The notes: generated from the sequence alone by a model not told the origin. A stretch of DNA of 64,000 nt from Dendrophyllia cribrosa (GCA_024195265.1 JAJLRJ010000006.1:27816852-27880851); one strand, 5' to 3'; counted from the stretch's first letter, positions 1 through 12,829 are shown. Numbers and translations: made by a program.

Positions 1-1787
1 TCTGATTAAAAATAGCTCTTAGTTTTTTCAGAATCGCAACAAATTCGGCCTCAAGTTGTATGCTGTGTATAAAAGCAACGTTCACCTCTATGGGAGAAAT
101 ACAGGACTAACTTATACACCAATAAGACCAAATGACGGAAAATGTTTGTCATGCGCATGCGTATCAAACATTTGTCTTATACTTCAATGTACCATAAGAA
201 AAGAAGCAATTTATATTTTAATAATTTAAACAAGATAAGAAGACGTCCGACATGGAGAAGAGTTACTTCTTTCATTCAGTCATCGTACCTGCAAACCACG
301 TTACTTTTGAATGTTTTATAAATGAAGGCTGTACCACAATGAAGCCAGTCACTCTTGTGAAAATAATATATACCTGACGTGAACATTACTAATGTGAGTA
401 GGGTTGTAGGAGACGCTGTCGTGACACTTCAGTAACGATGTTTTGCCGGAAGTGAGAGTAGCCGGAAGTCACTAAATCGGAAGTGTAAAAAGCAAAGCTG
501 TGAACCGGAAATGTACAATTTAAAATATGCGTGAATAAATTTGCATGCAAAATCGTGACACAAAAAAAAATAATAATAAAAAGAAAAACGAAGCCCATTT
601 TATAACTCATGCCGCTACGCGCATGAGTAATAAAAGAATTGATAGTGAATATGGTTAAGATGTCGTTTTCTCAAACTCGTTAATAGCGGAGCACTCGCCG
701 GGCCGAAGGCCCGGCTGCGCAGCCCCATACTCATAGAACCTATGCCCGCATTTTTCATGGTCATGGCTAGCGGAATGTTTCGCGGGCGCGCGTGTGCCCG
801 AGCTCCGCTGTCGCGCAGGACTAGCTACGTTGTAGCTCGCGGGCGCGTATGACGTCGCAAAACATGCGCGTATAACGCCACACGCGCGGCTACACAGCCG
901 TCAGCTCGGTAAACACTTTTCAAAGTTTTAAAAAAGTTGGATCTTTCGCAGTGTTTAGCTGAGCAGTAAAGTCGTTGTTTCCCTGCATTTTTTCGCGGTT
1001 TGCAACTCAAGACAGGGATACTAATTAAGGGATACTCAGAGGCCGCTTTAGTGGAAAAAGAGGAGCTTTCAGGGATAAAATCTTGCCGCGAGGAACCCTC
1101 ATACGTTTTTATCAATGCAGGAGCAATGTGGGGAGATGCCTTGTTTTTATTACGGATTTCAGAACCAAAGAAGCGGAGTTTTAACGAATTTCCAAGCAGT
1201 CCAGTGACTTAAAGGTAAAACAAATTACATTTTTCGATGGGAATTTATGTTGATATCAATTTTTGATCGACTTTTCCTTTGTGTTCTCTTAAGTTTTGGA
1301 GACATGTTTATGAAACGTGCTCAAATTAAGTCGTGTTGTTATCTTGAATTTCATCGAGGACAGCTCTGCCTTGATGCGTTATAAATAGTACGTGTTTTGC
1401 TATTAAACATAAACTAATGGAGATTTGAATAAAATTTTTCGAAAGAAGATTGTGTTGTCCATTTTTATTTGTTTGTTCATTCATTACAGAGATTGAAAAC
1501 CGATTTTATGTAAACAAAACAAGACTTAGATTTTATACTCGCGTCGCCTTATGCAAATATGCCTTTTGTTTATTTTTGCAATTTTGATTTCCAAATCAGT
1601 TTCGCGAGCATTTTTTGACAAGCAACAACTGTATTTTCGGAAAATAGTCGTAATAGTTATTCTAGACGGAGAAAAAGTTGTGTTTGTGAACCTTTGTACG
1701 GTCTAAATGTACTGTGCAGACGGTCGGGTAATACTGTTTTTGAGAATTGCTAACATTGAAAAATAGCCCGGTCGTCAATATTAATCT
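1..1787. other. Gene-free flank with a CpG-rich patch
   Basis: No convincing gene is visible. A palindrome lies at about 135-180, with arms around a TGCGCATGCG core. A GC- and CpG-rich patch at about 690-900 holds several short self-complementary GC runs. A 70-codon open frame at 1000-1212 has protein-like composition, but I cannot assign it to a family and it may be repeat-derived. The rest is AT-rich. Confidence 0.5.
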
Positions 1788-1877
1788 TAATTCTTGTGCT
1801 TCCGACCTTTCACCTATTAGTTAAGTTTCATCTTAGTTAAGCTTGTTCAGAGGGTCTTCAGAGGGCGCCGCTGTTAG
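1788..1877 (+). repeat. 90-bp repeat, copy 1 of 2
   Basis: This 90-bp segment is identical, base for base by eye, to 46524-46613 about 44.7 kb away. Both copies begin TAATTCTTGTG and end GCCGCTGTTAG, and identity stops sharply at both edges. It lies directly upstream of the inverted-repeat element at 1892-2182. Confidence 0.85.
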
Positions 1878-1891
1878 GCTAAGCCTAACTA

Positions 1892-2182
1892 TATACACCA
1901 AATTGAAGAAACGCTGACTCGTGAAAAGCATAAACTATGAACGATGGGACAGAATGGGATTCTGGGTAGGCATTGGCAAGCTAGCAATATTCTATTTCTT
2001 GATAATCAAGATGTTTTCTTGTTTGAGACATTTAAGAGCATGATTTATGCATCCTGTGTTAATATAATGTACATTCTGTCACAGACGAAGATTAAATTTT
2101 CCAACTTCCCGGTAAACCTTTGGGTCGCATCGTTCATGGTTTATGCTTTTCACCCGACAACGTTTCTTCAATTTGGTGTATA
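1892..2182. mobile_element. MITE-like inverted-repeat element
   Basis: The ends are inverted copies: TATACACCAAATTGAAGAAA at 1892 is mirrored at 2163-2182. Homology continues inward for about 55 bases through a second block reading GTGAAAAGCATAAAC. The 290-bp size and lack of coding capacity fit a non-autonomous DNA transposon. No target duplication was identified. Confidence 0.75.
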
Positions 2183-3602
2183 TTAGAGAACTTATTAGGA
2201 TCCACGACGAACGAGACGACGACGACGTCTATAGACCGCGGGAGGACTGGACTGAGGACGTCGGTTTCGGTGGGAAAATGAAAACTTTAGATGCGGCCTG
2301 CAGGTAGACGACGACGACTTATTTCGACTTGGCTTGTTGAAAACGTCTCGCTCAATATGACATCGTTTAAGGACATGCGTGAGCTTCTTTTTTTTGAGCC
2401 GTGGATTAAACTTTATTAACGACGAAGAATTTCCAGTTTTGTTTGACCTGTTCGAGCCAAAAAATCCTGATTTTTTCCCCATGGTGAATATCAAAAGTTC
2501 GCGCTGTATGAAATGGCCGAGTCCGAGTGTTTGGCCGAGTTCCCGGCACATTAGTATATTGTGTTCGGAATTCCATACAAAGTTTGGATTCCTAAAAATA
2601 AACACGATACACAATTAATTACAAGAGTTGGCAAAAAAATTGTATTTGGCCGTAAGTGAGTCTAAATATTCGCATGTGCAAAAAAGTTACAAAATGAAAC
2701 GTTTCACTGATAAAGATTCGATATATTTTTACATATTACAGAGGCGAAAATTCCAGAGTACAAGTGATTCAATTCTTCTATTCTAGGCTTGCGGCCAGCT
2801 GCTTGCAGTCATGAATAATTGTTTTCGATCTAGTTGTTTCGACCGTAAGGGCAAGTTTTAAAGATAACTTATGCTGCCAGCACTAACAGTTGTGTTCTCA
2901 AGTCAAAACACAATTGAGTACTTATAATTCTCAAACTCATTAATAATTCATGAAGAAAATACAAAGGAAATTAATGTTTAATGAGTGTTTGGAAATCAGA
3001 TGAAACACTCCTCATTTTTGCATCCTTAATTTCTCCTTCTAAAATCATTTTGTTTGAGAAGTAATATCAAACATTCGACACAGTATTTCATCACAAGATC
3101 AAACACCTCGAAGTTCGTCAAAAATACTCCGCTGCGCGTCGTATTTTCAACTCTCTTCTCAGTGTTTGATCTTGTGATGAAACACTGTGTCTCATGTTTG
3201 ATATATTACTTATTATTCAGGTTCTTCATTCCTTTTTACAACCTCATGGGAAAATAAATTTACGACTTTCTGGTTCGCCTTTTCCCCTTGTCTTGCCGCC
3301 AGTTAGTAAACAACACGAAAACACGCACGTCATATACAGTCAAATTTTTAATCCAATTCGCTTCGTAAAATAGAAAGAGAAGCTTAAATAAAACCACAAA
3401 AGATAAAGGATGAAAAAAGATTACAAAAGTGACAAGTCAGTGTAAATTTTTACCTTTGAGCTTTGTTTAAACAACTCCTTTGCACGACGACGTGAAACTA
3501 CTGGCTTGGTCGTCGTCGACGAGAGGATGACGACGGAATTCACGGGAAAATCGCGTGAATCTCACTTCCGGTCGTCGTCGTCCATGCTGTCGGGTCAAGA
3601 CC
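2183..3602. other. Gene-free stretch
   Basis: No gene is recognised. It contains GAC/GTC-rich simple sequence at about 2200-2330 and again at about 3485-3590, plus the inverted-repeat element at 3066-3202. Confidence 0.4.
3066..3202. repeat. Fold-back MITE, 137 bp
   Basis: Two arms of about 41 bases are inverted copies with three or four mismatches. They begin ATCAAACAT and share CATCACAAGATCAAACAC, and enclose about 55 bases. Related TCAAACTCATTAAT-type sequence also occurs at about 2932-2950 and 4385-4420, suggesting a local family. Confidence 0.75.
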
Positions 3603-3902
3603 AAATCATACCGTCCAGAAGGACGTCGGACACCTTATTGAGACTTCTATAACGGAGTAACTGGTTAGCTTTCAGTAGAGGCTAGGGGTAGCAGTTTATA
3701 TAGTTAAATTTAGGGCTGAGCAACCCGAGAAGCTAGGTGGTACAGTGGTACGGTAGGCCATGTAAACCTAAGCCTATCTGAGATCACAGGTTCAATCCTG
3801 AGTGGGGATTTTAGATTTTCTTTTTTTACACTTAAAAAGTGTCGACATTACGTTATATAAGTATCAATAAGGTGTCCGACGTCCTTCTGGACGGTATGAT
3901 TT
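3603..3902 (+). mobile_element. Inverted-repeat element carrying a tRNA-like insert
   Basis: Perfect 39-base inverted repeats (3603-3641 and 3864-3902, beginning AAATCATACCGTCCAG) bound a 300-bp unit. In its centre, about 3731-3808, is a tRNA-like block: a box-A-like GGTGGTACAGTGG, then GGTTCAATCC as a canonical B box. The combination suggests a DNA-transposon-type MITE that captured a tRNA or SINE head, or a SINE flanked by fortuitous repeats. Confidence 0.7.
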
Positions 3903-3928
3903 AGGCACAACCATGCTGTCGTCGTAAG

Positions 3929-4230
3929 AGCCACGGTGGTCTAGTGGTTAGTGCGTCGGGCTTTCAACCTGAAGGTCGATGGTTCGAAGCCTGGTCTCTG
4001 CCGTCGTGTTGTTTCCTTAGACAAGAAACTTTACTCCACACTGTCTCTCTCCACCCAGGTGTATAAATGGGTACCGGCGACAAAAAAATGCTGGGGGTAA
4101 CCCTGCGATGGACTAGCATCCCATCCAGGGGGGAGTAGCAATATTCCTAGTCGCTTCATGCTACAGAAACCGGGTTTAAGCTCCGGCCGTTGTGAGCCTT
4201 CTGGCTCGTGTGCGCGACTTTACTTTACTT
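3929..4230 (+). mobile_element. tRNA-derived SINE with Nin-like core
   Basis: The 5' part resembles a tRNA gene: GGTGGTCTAGTGGTTAGTGC (A box) and GGTTCGAAGCC (B box). The body holds GGGGGTAACCCTGCGATGGA and GCATCCCATCCAGGGGGG, which I recognise as the Nin-type central domain shared by SINEs of several invertebrates and lower deuterostomes. Pol III transcription and LINE-driven retroposition are expected for the family. It lies 27 bp downstream of another tRNA-like element. Confidence 0.8.
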
Positions 4231-5175
4231 ATGCTGTCGTCGTGGATCTTAAGCTCCCTAATAATTCATAAAATGACAGGCCAATAAATGACGTCCATTT
4301 GGGTCAGGTGGATGAGTCTTGATACCCAATGAAACACCAGATCAAGATCTTAAGGGTTTTGATTTCAGTTCAAAACCGTGTTTGATCTCAAATCAAACAC
4401 TTGCATATTAATGAGCTTTGCAACAATACATGTTATTCCACTCAATTATATAATTACATTCGGAACCTTACATTCCTTTCTTGGTCTTCAAATGTAAGCT
4501 CTCTCGTGTGCCATCTTTCGATTCCGCGTCCAATGCTCGGTGAAACAGAGTAAACCTTCAAAACAATAATCTGAGTATTATAACTGGAACTTCAACATGA
4601 CATCGACATTTTAATTTAAAAACAAAATGGACCATTTTTCTCACCTTCGGTCGCCATTATCAAGAGGATTTAATGCTTCAGCACCTTTTTTCTCTTCTAG
4701 AAAGCGTCGGATAACGCATATTGTGTCACAAACAGTCTTCGGTGGATATCTCTCTCCCGACTTTTTGGCCACGTCCATGACAAATTTGCTAAGCCAATAA
4801 TTCAAACTCAATGCGTCCGTTTCTTCAATATGAGCAGAAAGTGACAATCTTGTGTAAATCATAGTCCTTAAACATTCCTCTCGAATCTCAGAGAACGGGA
4901 ATCTGAACCGTCCGACAAGTTTGCCATTCGTAGAAAATGAATGTTGCCCATTTATTTTTTATATTTCGTTGACGGGGGAATAGCTTTATGACTAGATTTT
5001 CTTCTTCAACAACCGTTTTAGCCTCCCTAAACCGAGACGCTTCTGTTTCGCACATGGTCTCATACCAAATGGCGAAACACAAGATTGATAAAATTATTCA
5101 CGTGACGACATTTGAAAAGGACAAAGCCAAAAAAACTAACACTGAATAATTCTGTATTGTTTCATTTGAGAAGCC
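4231..5175. other. Gene-free stretch
   Basis: Nothing beyond scattered repeat remnants is visible, including another TCAAACAC-type fragment at about 4385-4405. Short open frames at 4641-4862 and 4888-5082 on the minus strand match no family I recognise. Confidence 0.4.
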
Positions 5176-5284
5176 AGATCAAAAACTCGTGCTTCGGGTT
5201 TCATCGGGGCATCCAAACACCTTGAAACAATAAAAGCACTCGGCCGAAGCGGCCTCGTGCTTTCGTTGCTTAGGCCTACTCTGG

Positions 5285-5368
5285 GACCCAAAGTTGCCTA
5301 AAGTCGCCCAAAGTCGCCTAAAGTCGCCTTAAGTCGCCCTAAGTCGTCTTAAGTCGCCTTAAGGCGCT
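5285..5368 (+). repeat. Left subterminal AAGTCGCC array
   Basis: About eight imperfect units of 9-10 bases (AAAGTCGCC, TTAAGTCGCC) lie just inside the left end of the 3.2-kb element. Such subterminal motifs are often transposase-binding sites in DNA transposons; that role is inference here. Confidence 0.7.
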
Positions 5369-5754
5369 TAATTCCTAACAGCCTTAATTAACCCAATATG
5401 ATAAACTTTGCTATTTCTGGACTGACTTTGTTACAAAATCCTCCGATGTGTCCTTATGGGGTTGTTCCAAACCTTCCATTACAATAGGGACTTTCAGATC
5501 AGAGTACAAGTACAAGATTGACTATGACTAACTTTCGAATTTCAAACCAGTCATATTCCCAGAGCCCTCGCTTCTCCCTGGTGTCGCCCAGTAGAGAAGG
5601 AGGCTCTAGAAACAAGATTGTTTTTTACATTTGATAATCTAAAGCATTAGCACTACTCACACTCTATCTCATACTCTGATCTGCAGGTCCCTAATATGAA
5701 AAGTACTACAGGTGGCAAATCTATATTAAGCATACAGGAAGTTGCCCCCTACCG

Positions 5755-5779
5755 CCCCCCCCCCCCCCCCCCCCCCCCC
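5755..5779. repeat. Poly(dC) tract, 25 bases
   Basis: An uninterrupted run of 25 C followed by G and six more C. One of seven long G or C homopolymers in the window. Confidence 0.9.
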
Positions 5780-7970
5780 GACCCCCCATTCTCTTTACTA
5801 CGAAACAATTTCCCCATTGATCCCACCCACTCACCATCCTCTTAACCCCCAACAGTTACAAGTAATAGCATCAAATTCCTCTGCACAAAACAAACGTATT
5901 TAATATTAGGCATACAGATCAGAAGAATAAAATATGTAATCACCAAACGTCTTTTAGCAACTACTTTATGGTGTTACACTCAGAAATAAATGTACGCCAG
6001 TAAGTCCAGTTTTAAAATACATCTAGGTTTTTGGTGAGCTTAAAACTTACATTCTGCAAGTTACATGACTGCAAGCTCAAAAGTGTAACGCTTTTAAGGT
6101 GCTTTTATATGTATTGAGTAAATCGTACGCTTACCCATCACAGACAGGCTAGGTAAAGACAAAGTGACCATCTCGTCTAGTTCTTCTACCAACAACTTCT
6201 AGACATTTCATAGCATCCTCAGATATAAGCTTTATTATTAAAGTCAAAGACCACATATCCAGCCAAATCGATACAGATTAATTGAAGTTAGAGAGCCAAG
6301 CAAGTACAAAATTCCCTGTTGTTCTTGCAAGACAAGACTCTTCTTGTAAAACGCCTTATTACTTTGAAGTTGTTCCGCTGTAGGCAGAAAAGCTAGAAAA
6401 CGAGACTCGCCATTCGAAGCAAGATGGCTGCCAAGGGTGTGTTTTGATCATGTGACGTGAAAGTTAATCACATCGCGTGATCTAGAAACACGCTGGTCTG
6501 GCTAAAGTCACGCAATATTCAAGCTAAAAGCACATCAATATTTGTCTCATAATATCACTGCCAGATACGATATCCACTGACACCACTGACTGGCTATCAG
6601 ATTGTATTTCGGCAAGAAACCTCGTATCAACTACAGAATTCCAGGTAAGTTTACTGAGAGCACTTTTCGATGCGATCAAACGGAAACGACCCGGGCCGGA
6701 CTGTGGCACATGTTGAAAAGTTGGACGAAACCTGGTAACAAGTTTACGAAAGGGATTATGGATCAAAAGGAAAATGGCGGACGTACTCTGGCTTTCTTTT
6801 AGGGATGTACCGAAATATTAGTGACAGCTTTCAGAGCCAACATACCGCAAACAACACAAATGATTCTCAATCGCGGGTAAAACGCTCCCCATTGCAAAAT
6901 TGCAAGTGCTTCGGATGAGCCGGTGTGTAAGCCGAAGCGGTGTGTAAGCCTCAAGCAAGAATGTGCTTCTTATAAGGTGGCATATCCAAGTTTCCAGCAG
7001 CTCAGACTATTGTAAGAGAAGCACAAAAGCCACAAGCTTACGGAACAAAAAAATGGGTGAGAGTGTTTTGCCTGTTGAAGACCGGAGAGGAGCAAATTGG
7101 TTGGATACCAGGAAAGGATCAAAGGCTTTTGCAAGGAAGGCATGCCTGTTACGAAAGTTTCGAGCCAAGATAGATAGGACAACTTGTGTTACTGTTGGTG
7201 ATGCATTCACACTGTATTCACTAAGGAACTTATCTTTATAATTTGTGACATTGACAATTAATGGTTGGTATTAATTGTTTTATTTTTATTTTAGTCTGAA
7301 TGGAAAACAATCCTTTTAGACTTTTTTTTCATAAGTATTTTGTAAGTAAATTTAGGTTGTTATAACTTTGTAACTATGGCAATAATGTATTTCCTCAAAA
7401 TAAAGACAACCCATGATGGCATCTGAAGAAAATTGGCAATAATATAATTATAAAACATTCTTAAAATAATCTCATTGGAATAGCAATTGTTGCTTTTGAG
7501 AGACGTATATGATATTTTGAGGAAATAAAGTATTATTAAATACAGTTTATGGCATCTCACTCCCATTTGATGCATCCACTGTGCATTCCGAATTTAAATT
7601 TGGTTAATAGTAGAGGCAGAAAAATATTAGTTTGCTTGCCAAGGCTGTTGCCTAACCAGAGCCCTATACCCTGAAATGCCCAAGGAATCACTCTGGGCCC
7701 CTAAGTTTGTTGTTGTGACACTTACTATTTCATAGTTTTTGCTTAATTTCTTAGCTTTTGACCCTGTGACCAATGTGGCAACAACCTTGCTTGCTAGCTG
7801 GTGTTTAGGTCATTGTTGCATGTTTATTGCTAATGTATTGACTTCAGTGTGCAGGTCCATACCCACATCATAGGAGGTTATTAGAAATTCCTAGGGGGAG
7901 GGGGCAGAGGAGGGTCTTAAAAGAAGCCACTAAACTGGAAATTTGCAGAAGGGTTGGGGGGCAGAGAGGG

Positions 7971-7971
<1 letters not shown>

Positions 7972-8007
<36 letters not shown>
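7972..8007. repeat. Poly(dG) tract, 36 bases
   Basis: An uninterrupted run of 36 G preceded by a G-rich region. The open frames it creates (poly-Gly or poly-Pro) are artefacts. Confidence 0.9.
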
Positions 8008-8009
<2 letters not shown>

Positions 8010-8164
8010 GGTGGAGCATTCAAACCAAAAACCTTCCATGGAGATAGTATGGATATTTTCTGAAACAATGCAGTATGGTGTCCATGATGATTCCCATTTT
8101 AGAAAAATGCGTATATATACCACAACTGTACTTGGTTTCACCTTGGTATCTCTACTTAAATCAC

Positions 8165-8300
8165 TGAAGGTCACCTGAAGGTCACCTAAAATCGCCTAAA
8201 GTCGCCCAAAATCGCCTTAAATCGCCCAAAATCACCCTAAATTTTGCAGAAAATATGCTTAAATCGCCTAAAGTCGCCTTAAGTCGCCTAAAGTTACGGC
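8165..8300 (+). repeat. Right subterminal AAGTCGCC array
   Basis: About ten degenerate units (CCTAAAGTCGCC, CCCAAAATCGCC, CTTAAATCGCC) just inside the right end of the 3.2-kb element. They run in the same strand orientation as the left array although the flanking ends are inverted. Confidence 0.65.
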
Positions 8301-8378
8301 GACTTTGGGTCCCAGAGTAGGCCTTTGCTTCTCGGTGTTTGGATGCCCCGATGAAACCCTCGCACTCGTTGTTGATCT

Positions 8379-10669
8379 ATTACGTAGCGCACGTTTAGAA
8401 TAAGTGTAGCCAAAATACGTACATGAAAAGATCATATGACGCAAATCAGCCAATAGCGAATTTCTGTTCACGAAATAGGCGTAGTTTTATTGTAGTAGCC
8501 ATTTGGGGTATTAAAAAGAGGAAATCACCAATTTTCGATTTCAAAGTTTCGACTATTTTTCGGGACGTTTAATATGCTATCATTCATGAAGTCAAATCAG
8601 TGCATGGATGATCAAGAGTATATGATGAGGATGGGGGTAGGGGGTGGAGGGGGTGGGGTAGGGGGTAGAGGGGGGCAGAAAGGCGGGGGGTGGAGAAGGG
8701 GAGTGAAAATGTTATGAAAAAATATAATGGATAAAAATCGAGAGAAATTAATTAATAGTGATCGTTTGTTTCGTTTGTCTTTCTTTGTAGTAATTATCAG
8801 TCAGTCGATTTATTTATCTGGAGGTGAAAAATGGCGGGAAAAATGGTCATGACGTCGTCATTTTGTTAGTCATTTGTGGCATGGCGGTAGTTATAGAGAA
8901 AATATTGGGTTCGGATGGCGTAAACAGGATGTTTCTCTTAGTGGTGATTTTTTTTAGTTTTGCGAGATCGAAAGGTTCATGACGATAGACACTGCAGTTT
9001 CAGTCTCCTGGGGAAGTTGGACGGCGGAGGGGGGGAAGGGAATCGAATGTTCGATCCTTCCGAAGAGTACAAAAGCTGTAAGAGTTTAAGAAACCAAACT
9101 AGCCTAGTTAGCGAAATGTGCCTAAGACGAGCTACATTAACTGTTGTGTACATATTTTTGATCGTAAGTATTCAATGCAATAACATACTTAATAATGATT
9201 GATATTCGGCAATGTTTGAAGAAAATACATATGTAGTCAGTTTACATTCATTTGATATCAATCTAAATCACTAAAACTATGACGTATTTTCCATACTATT
9301 GCAAAATCAAACGGCTATACCAATGATTCAGTATTCCAACTTAGAACGAAACTCGTATGGAAATTTAACACACAACTGTTACAATCGGAACCTTTCTGTA
9401 CAGCTGTGAATAATTTCTGGCTCGTCTGGCGTGAAAACAAACAGTATATTACCAATCTCAGAATTTGGTGGGATGCAGTTAAATTATATTTAAAAGAAAT
9501 CGCCATCTCGCACTGTGTCAAGGTGGCACGTGAGCGAAAGCGTACGAAATTTAATCTTGAAAGCTAGTTTCGCAACATCCTGTCTCGTACTAATACAAAT
9601 ATGACAGATGATCACACAAACTTTCCCGTTCCATTTAACTTCCTTAAAACGTCTCCATTCATTTTTAAAATACACCGTTAAATTCTCAAACTGCGTTTCC
9701 CAAGAAAAGGCATTTGACCTTTTTTACCCTTCTAAAGGAGCTTTAACGTGTTTAATGGCTTTACGACAAATGATTGAAAATTTGAAACATTGATAGGTAA
9801 CGTGAGATATCGAAATTTAATAAGAACATTAATACCTTTGCGGTGACGTAACGTGAGATATAACAAGTTGACAGTTCATGACATCCCATTACCCTAGGGA
9901 AATAAACAATAGTTCCGGGGTACTCCCCAAATATTTAAGCGGCAATATGCGACGCCCTTCTTGAAATCCTAACCAGTATTACCAACCGTATCCTTTATAA
10001 TGTCCTCATATAGCTTGTATGAAAAAATAACCCCCCAATCCGGGGGGTTAGTTAAAAACACCCCTTTTTCCTTCTACATTCTACCTGATACCTATATCTT
10101 GTTTTATGCGCAAGCGCATTAACGAGATAAAAAAGTAATTTGAACAAAATAAATACATTAGGTCATTTTAAAAGTTCACCAAAGGCTATCTGTTGACAAA
10201 ATATGAAGATAATTGATATTTGACAGATGTGCCACAATTTTGTAATTTCACTCGGCGTTCACGAAAATTCCCTGTTAAAGTTTTAATATCAAGAAAGAAA
10301 ACTTTAGGCCTTAAGTCACTTAAGTCGCGTTTCGATCATCAAAAGACGATATTCAGTTGTGGCTTAATAATAAACATGAAAAAATGATCAATTCTGATTG
10401 GCTAAGAGCAGTGCAGTTCAAGTGTAACACCAATGCAGAGAGTTCAACACCAGTGCAAAAAGTGTAACACCAGTGCAAATTACAAATATAAAAAATTGAT
10501 GCAAATTTTTTTATGTATAATTATTAATTTGAGCTTTTTGAAAAACTCACTCGTGTAAATTAATCCCAAATTGAACTCGAAACTGTATGATTACCTATAC
10601 TAATAAACACTCAAAGAAATTCTTCGTTTTACTTAGTTACTTATCAAAATTCAGAAGCATTAAGGAGCA
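8379..10669. other. Gene-free stretch
   Basis: No gene is recognised. A purine-rich GGGGTGGAGGGGGTGG-type tract occupies about 8625-8700. A 20-base tandem repeat lies at 10421-10480. The remainder is AT-rich unique-looking DNA. Confidence 0.4.
10421..10480 (+). repeat. Three 20-bp tandem units
   Basis: Three consecutive 20-base copies of the form AGTGTAACACCAGTGCAAAA with two to five differences between copies. Confidence 0.75.
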
Positions 10670-10673
10670 TTAA

Positions 10674-12825
10674 GGGCCCATTATACTATTCCGTTGCTAG
10701 GTAATGCGGTTGCTATGCAGAGCTAAATCAAGTATAATTTTACTTCCGGTGAAAGTGACCGGCAGCTTTGCGCGAGAGTCCGTACAAATTCAAAACTGCC
10801 CTATAAACAATGCCAAATTTGAAGTTCGTCTCGTTCAACTCCTGAATTCTTGGTTAGTACTTAAACTTATTTAAAGCTGGATATTTTCTCTGGAAAGATT
10901 CGTCTTGGACGGTTTTCAAGCTGATTCAAAACGTAGAAACAACTGAAGGAGTAAGAACGCTCAACTGATCAGTTCACAGATATCGGAATTTGCTGAAAGT
11001 TTATTCCTACTCTGGCTGCTTCAGTCTTCGTACCGTTTTTTCGTTTCTTTTTGTCAATGCTGACCAGGTCAACTGCCGAGGAATTCTGGACTGAGAAGCT
11101 AGAGGATATATCTGGAGCCAACATGTGAGTAAGATGTTAACATTTGCAGAAAAGTGTTCGATTTTTTGCAATTTCAACGCGAAGCGTAGTGCGTTTGTTT
11201 TTCTCGTAGCTACAGTTTTTACGTATTTCTCAGGGCGGATTTCTGGTATAAACTTAGAAGCCGTCAAAGTTGTACAGATTTCAACGAAGTGTGAATGAAA
11301 AAAGTAAAGTGAGTTCAAATTTGTTTGACGGAAATTATTAATAAAAAAAAAATTTTCAATTCGTTTAGTTTTATTACTCATACGTTTTTCCGTCCGTGAA
11401 AGATTAACTGCGGGATTAACTGATAAATTGTCATTGTGTGTTGATATGATGCAACTTCAGGCAAAAACTTAAGTGAAAAAATAAAAAAAAAAACTTCAAA
11501 TTAAAAAAGTAAGACAGTGCGTTGTACCTATTGAAAAAAGATGTTTACGTTTTAGATTTATATTTTCATTGAATGAAAACAAATTGAAGCATCGATTTAG
11601 ATGGATTCTGCCTTCCACTTTAATAATAATCGAGTACTTCTTAACTGTTTGATTTCTTTCGAGTTATTCCGCCAAAAATGGCCACTTAACTGAGATAACC
11701 GTTTGCACATAATACAAATTAAACGGCGCATAATTTTGGGCAAACAAAACAAATCAAACATTGCATCTTTTCCGTTTCGATCTGTATAGGACTTAAAAAC
11801 ATTGCATGTGATAAAATTAGAAGCACAAAACTAATAAGCTTCTGATAAAACAAATAGGACTGCTCTAATGGCTTTGTTGTTATTTTAGAGGGGGAAAATA
11901 ATAAGAACTAAATTGAAAAAAAAAATGTCGATGGAGGATATCTAGTAATTATATTTTTTGCTCCTAAGATTGTCGACTGTTGTTTGAAAAAGAAAGAGAA
12001 AGATAAGTTTATTTCTTTTTTATGTAAGTGCCATACTGCTCTTAAAATTCAAGAGAAACCGTCTCACAAATGCGTGAGTTACCAGAACAATGCTTTGGAC
12101 GTTTTGGATTTGAAGGCATTTTCCTGCTCACCCATGCCTGCTGAAGTGATCGAAGGCTTGTGATCTGACAGGCACAGGCATGACTCGTTTCTCCTTGTCT
12201 GCAAAGAAAGGCAACTTTTTCGAGTGAAGGTTGAAACGTACTTCACAAACGATAACCATACTTAACAAATTCTAAGAAATTAAGGTCTTACTTCAAGAGA
12301 TCGGCAGTTTCCAATTTATAGCACAGGAAGCCCAGGCTGACAACTAGCCACCTACTTCCGGTAAAGACAAAGGCGAACCTAACTCGGCGCAAAAAGAGGC
12401 TAATTTATTTTTAACAAATTCAATCGAAAGATAAAAGATTTTTCGTGAAACGTAAGCATGCTTTTTGCGAAAAATCAAAAAGCAAAAAATTAAGACGCAA
12501 AAACGTGGTTTTGAGAACACATTTTTCCTCGTATTATTTTTACTTTCATCCTTAAAGAAAACGCATGCTTACGTTTTCTTTAAATGGTGTATAAAATCAA
12601 ATGATGCAAAAAAATTTTGATAAAAATGTAAGTTTCTGAAGTTACGCTCATTTTTCTGTTTTGGGTCACGTGACATTGGGCGTGGCCTGTTGACGTCACA
12701 ACCCGAACCACAGGCGTACTTAAAGGTTGCCGTTCAAATTTGGTCAAATATAAGCAAAAATTTGCCGAGCTAGAGCAAACTGATTTGTCCCTAGCAATGG
12801 CCTGAAAAGATAGTATAATGGGCCC
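10674..12825. mobile_element. TTAA-flanked non-autonomous DNA transposon, 2.15 kb
   Basis: Perfect 16-base inverted ends (GGGCCCATTATACTAT) are each bordered by TTAA (10670-10673 and 12826-12829). TTAA duplication is the signature of piggyBac and Kolobok superfamilies. No transposase is visible: the longest open frame (11007-11381, minus) is lysine- and asparagine-rich and not recognisable. It is therefore probably a deletion derivative moved in trans. Confidence 0.75.
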
Positions 12826-12829
12826 TTAA

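Larger units (their letters stand above)
5176..8378. mobile_element. 3.2-kb non-autonomous element with AAGTCGCC arrays
   Basis: Inverted ends are clear: GGTTTCATCGGGGCATCCAA and GGCCTACTCTGGGACCCAAA on the left (about 5197-5294) recur inverted at about 8302-8363. The outermost similarity begins near AGATCAA at both ends. Inside each end lie tandem arrays of AAAGTCGCC-like units. No transposase is visible in the 3.2 kb. No target duplication was found, so the superfamily is unknown. Confidence 0.65.

Noticed and set aside
1000..1212. 70-codon plus-strand frame near the left edge
   Set aside because: Reads like protein but no family or splice context; probably repeat-derived.
3731..3808. A functional tRNA gene
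   Set aside because: A and B boxes are present but no full cloverleaf is convincing and it sits inside a repeat.
5285..5368. CRISPR-like array (AAGTCGCC units)
   Set aside because: Units are contiguous, 9-10 bases long and without spacers, in a eukaryotic setting.
11007..11381. 124-codon minus frame inside the 2.15-kb TTAA element
   Set aside because: No transposase motifs; composition reflects AT-rich DNA.
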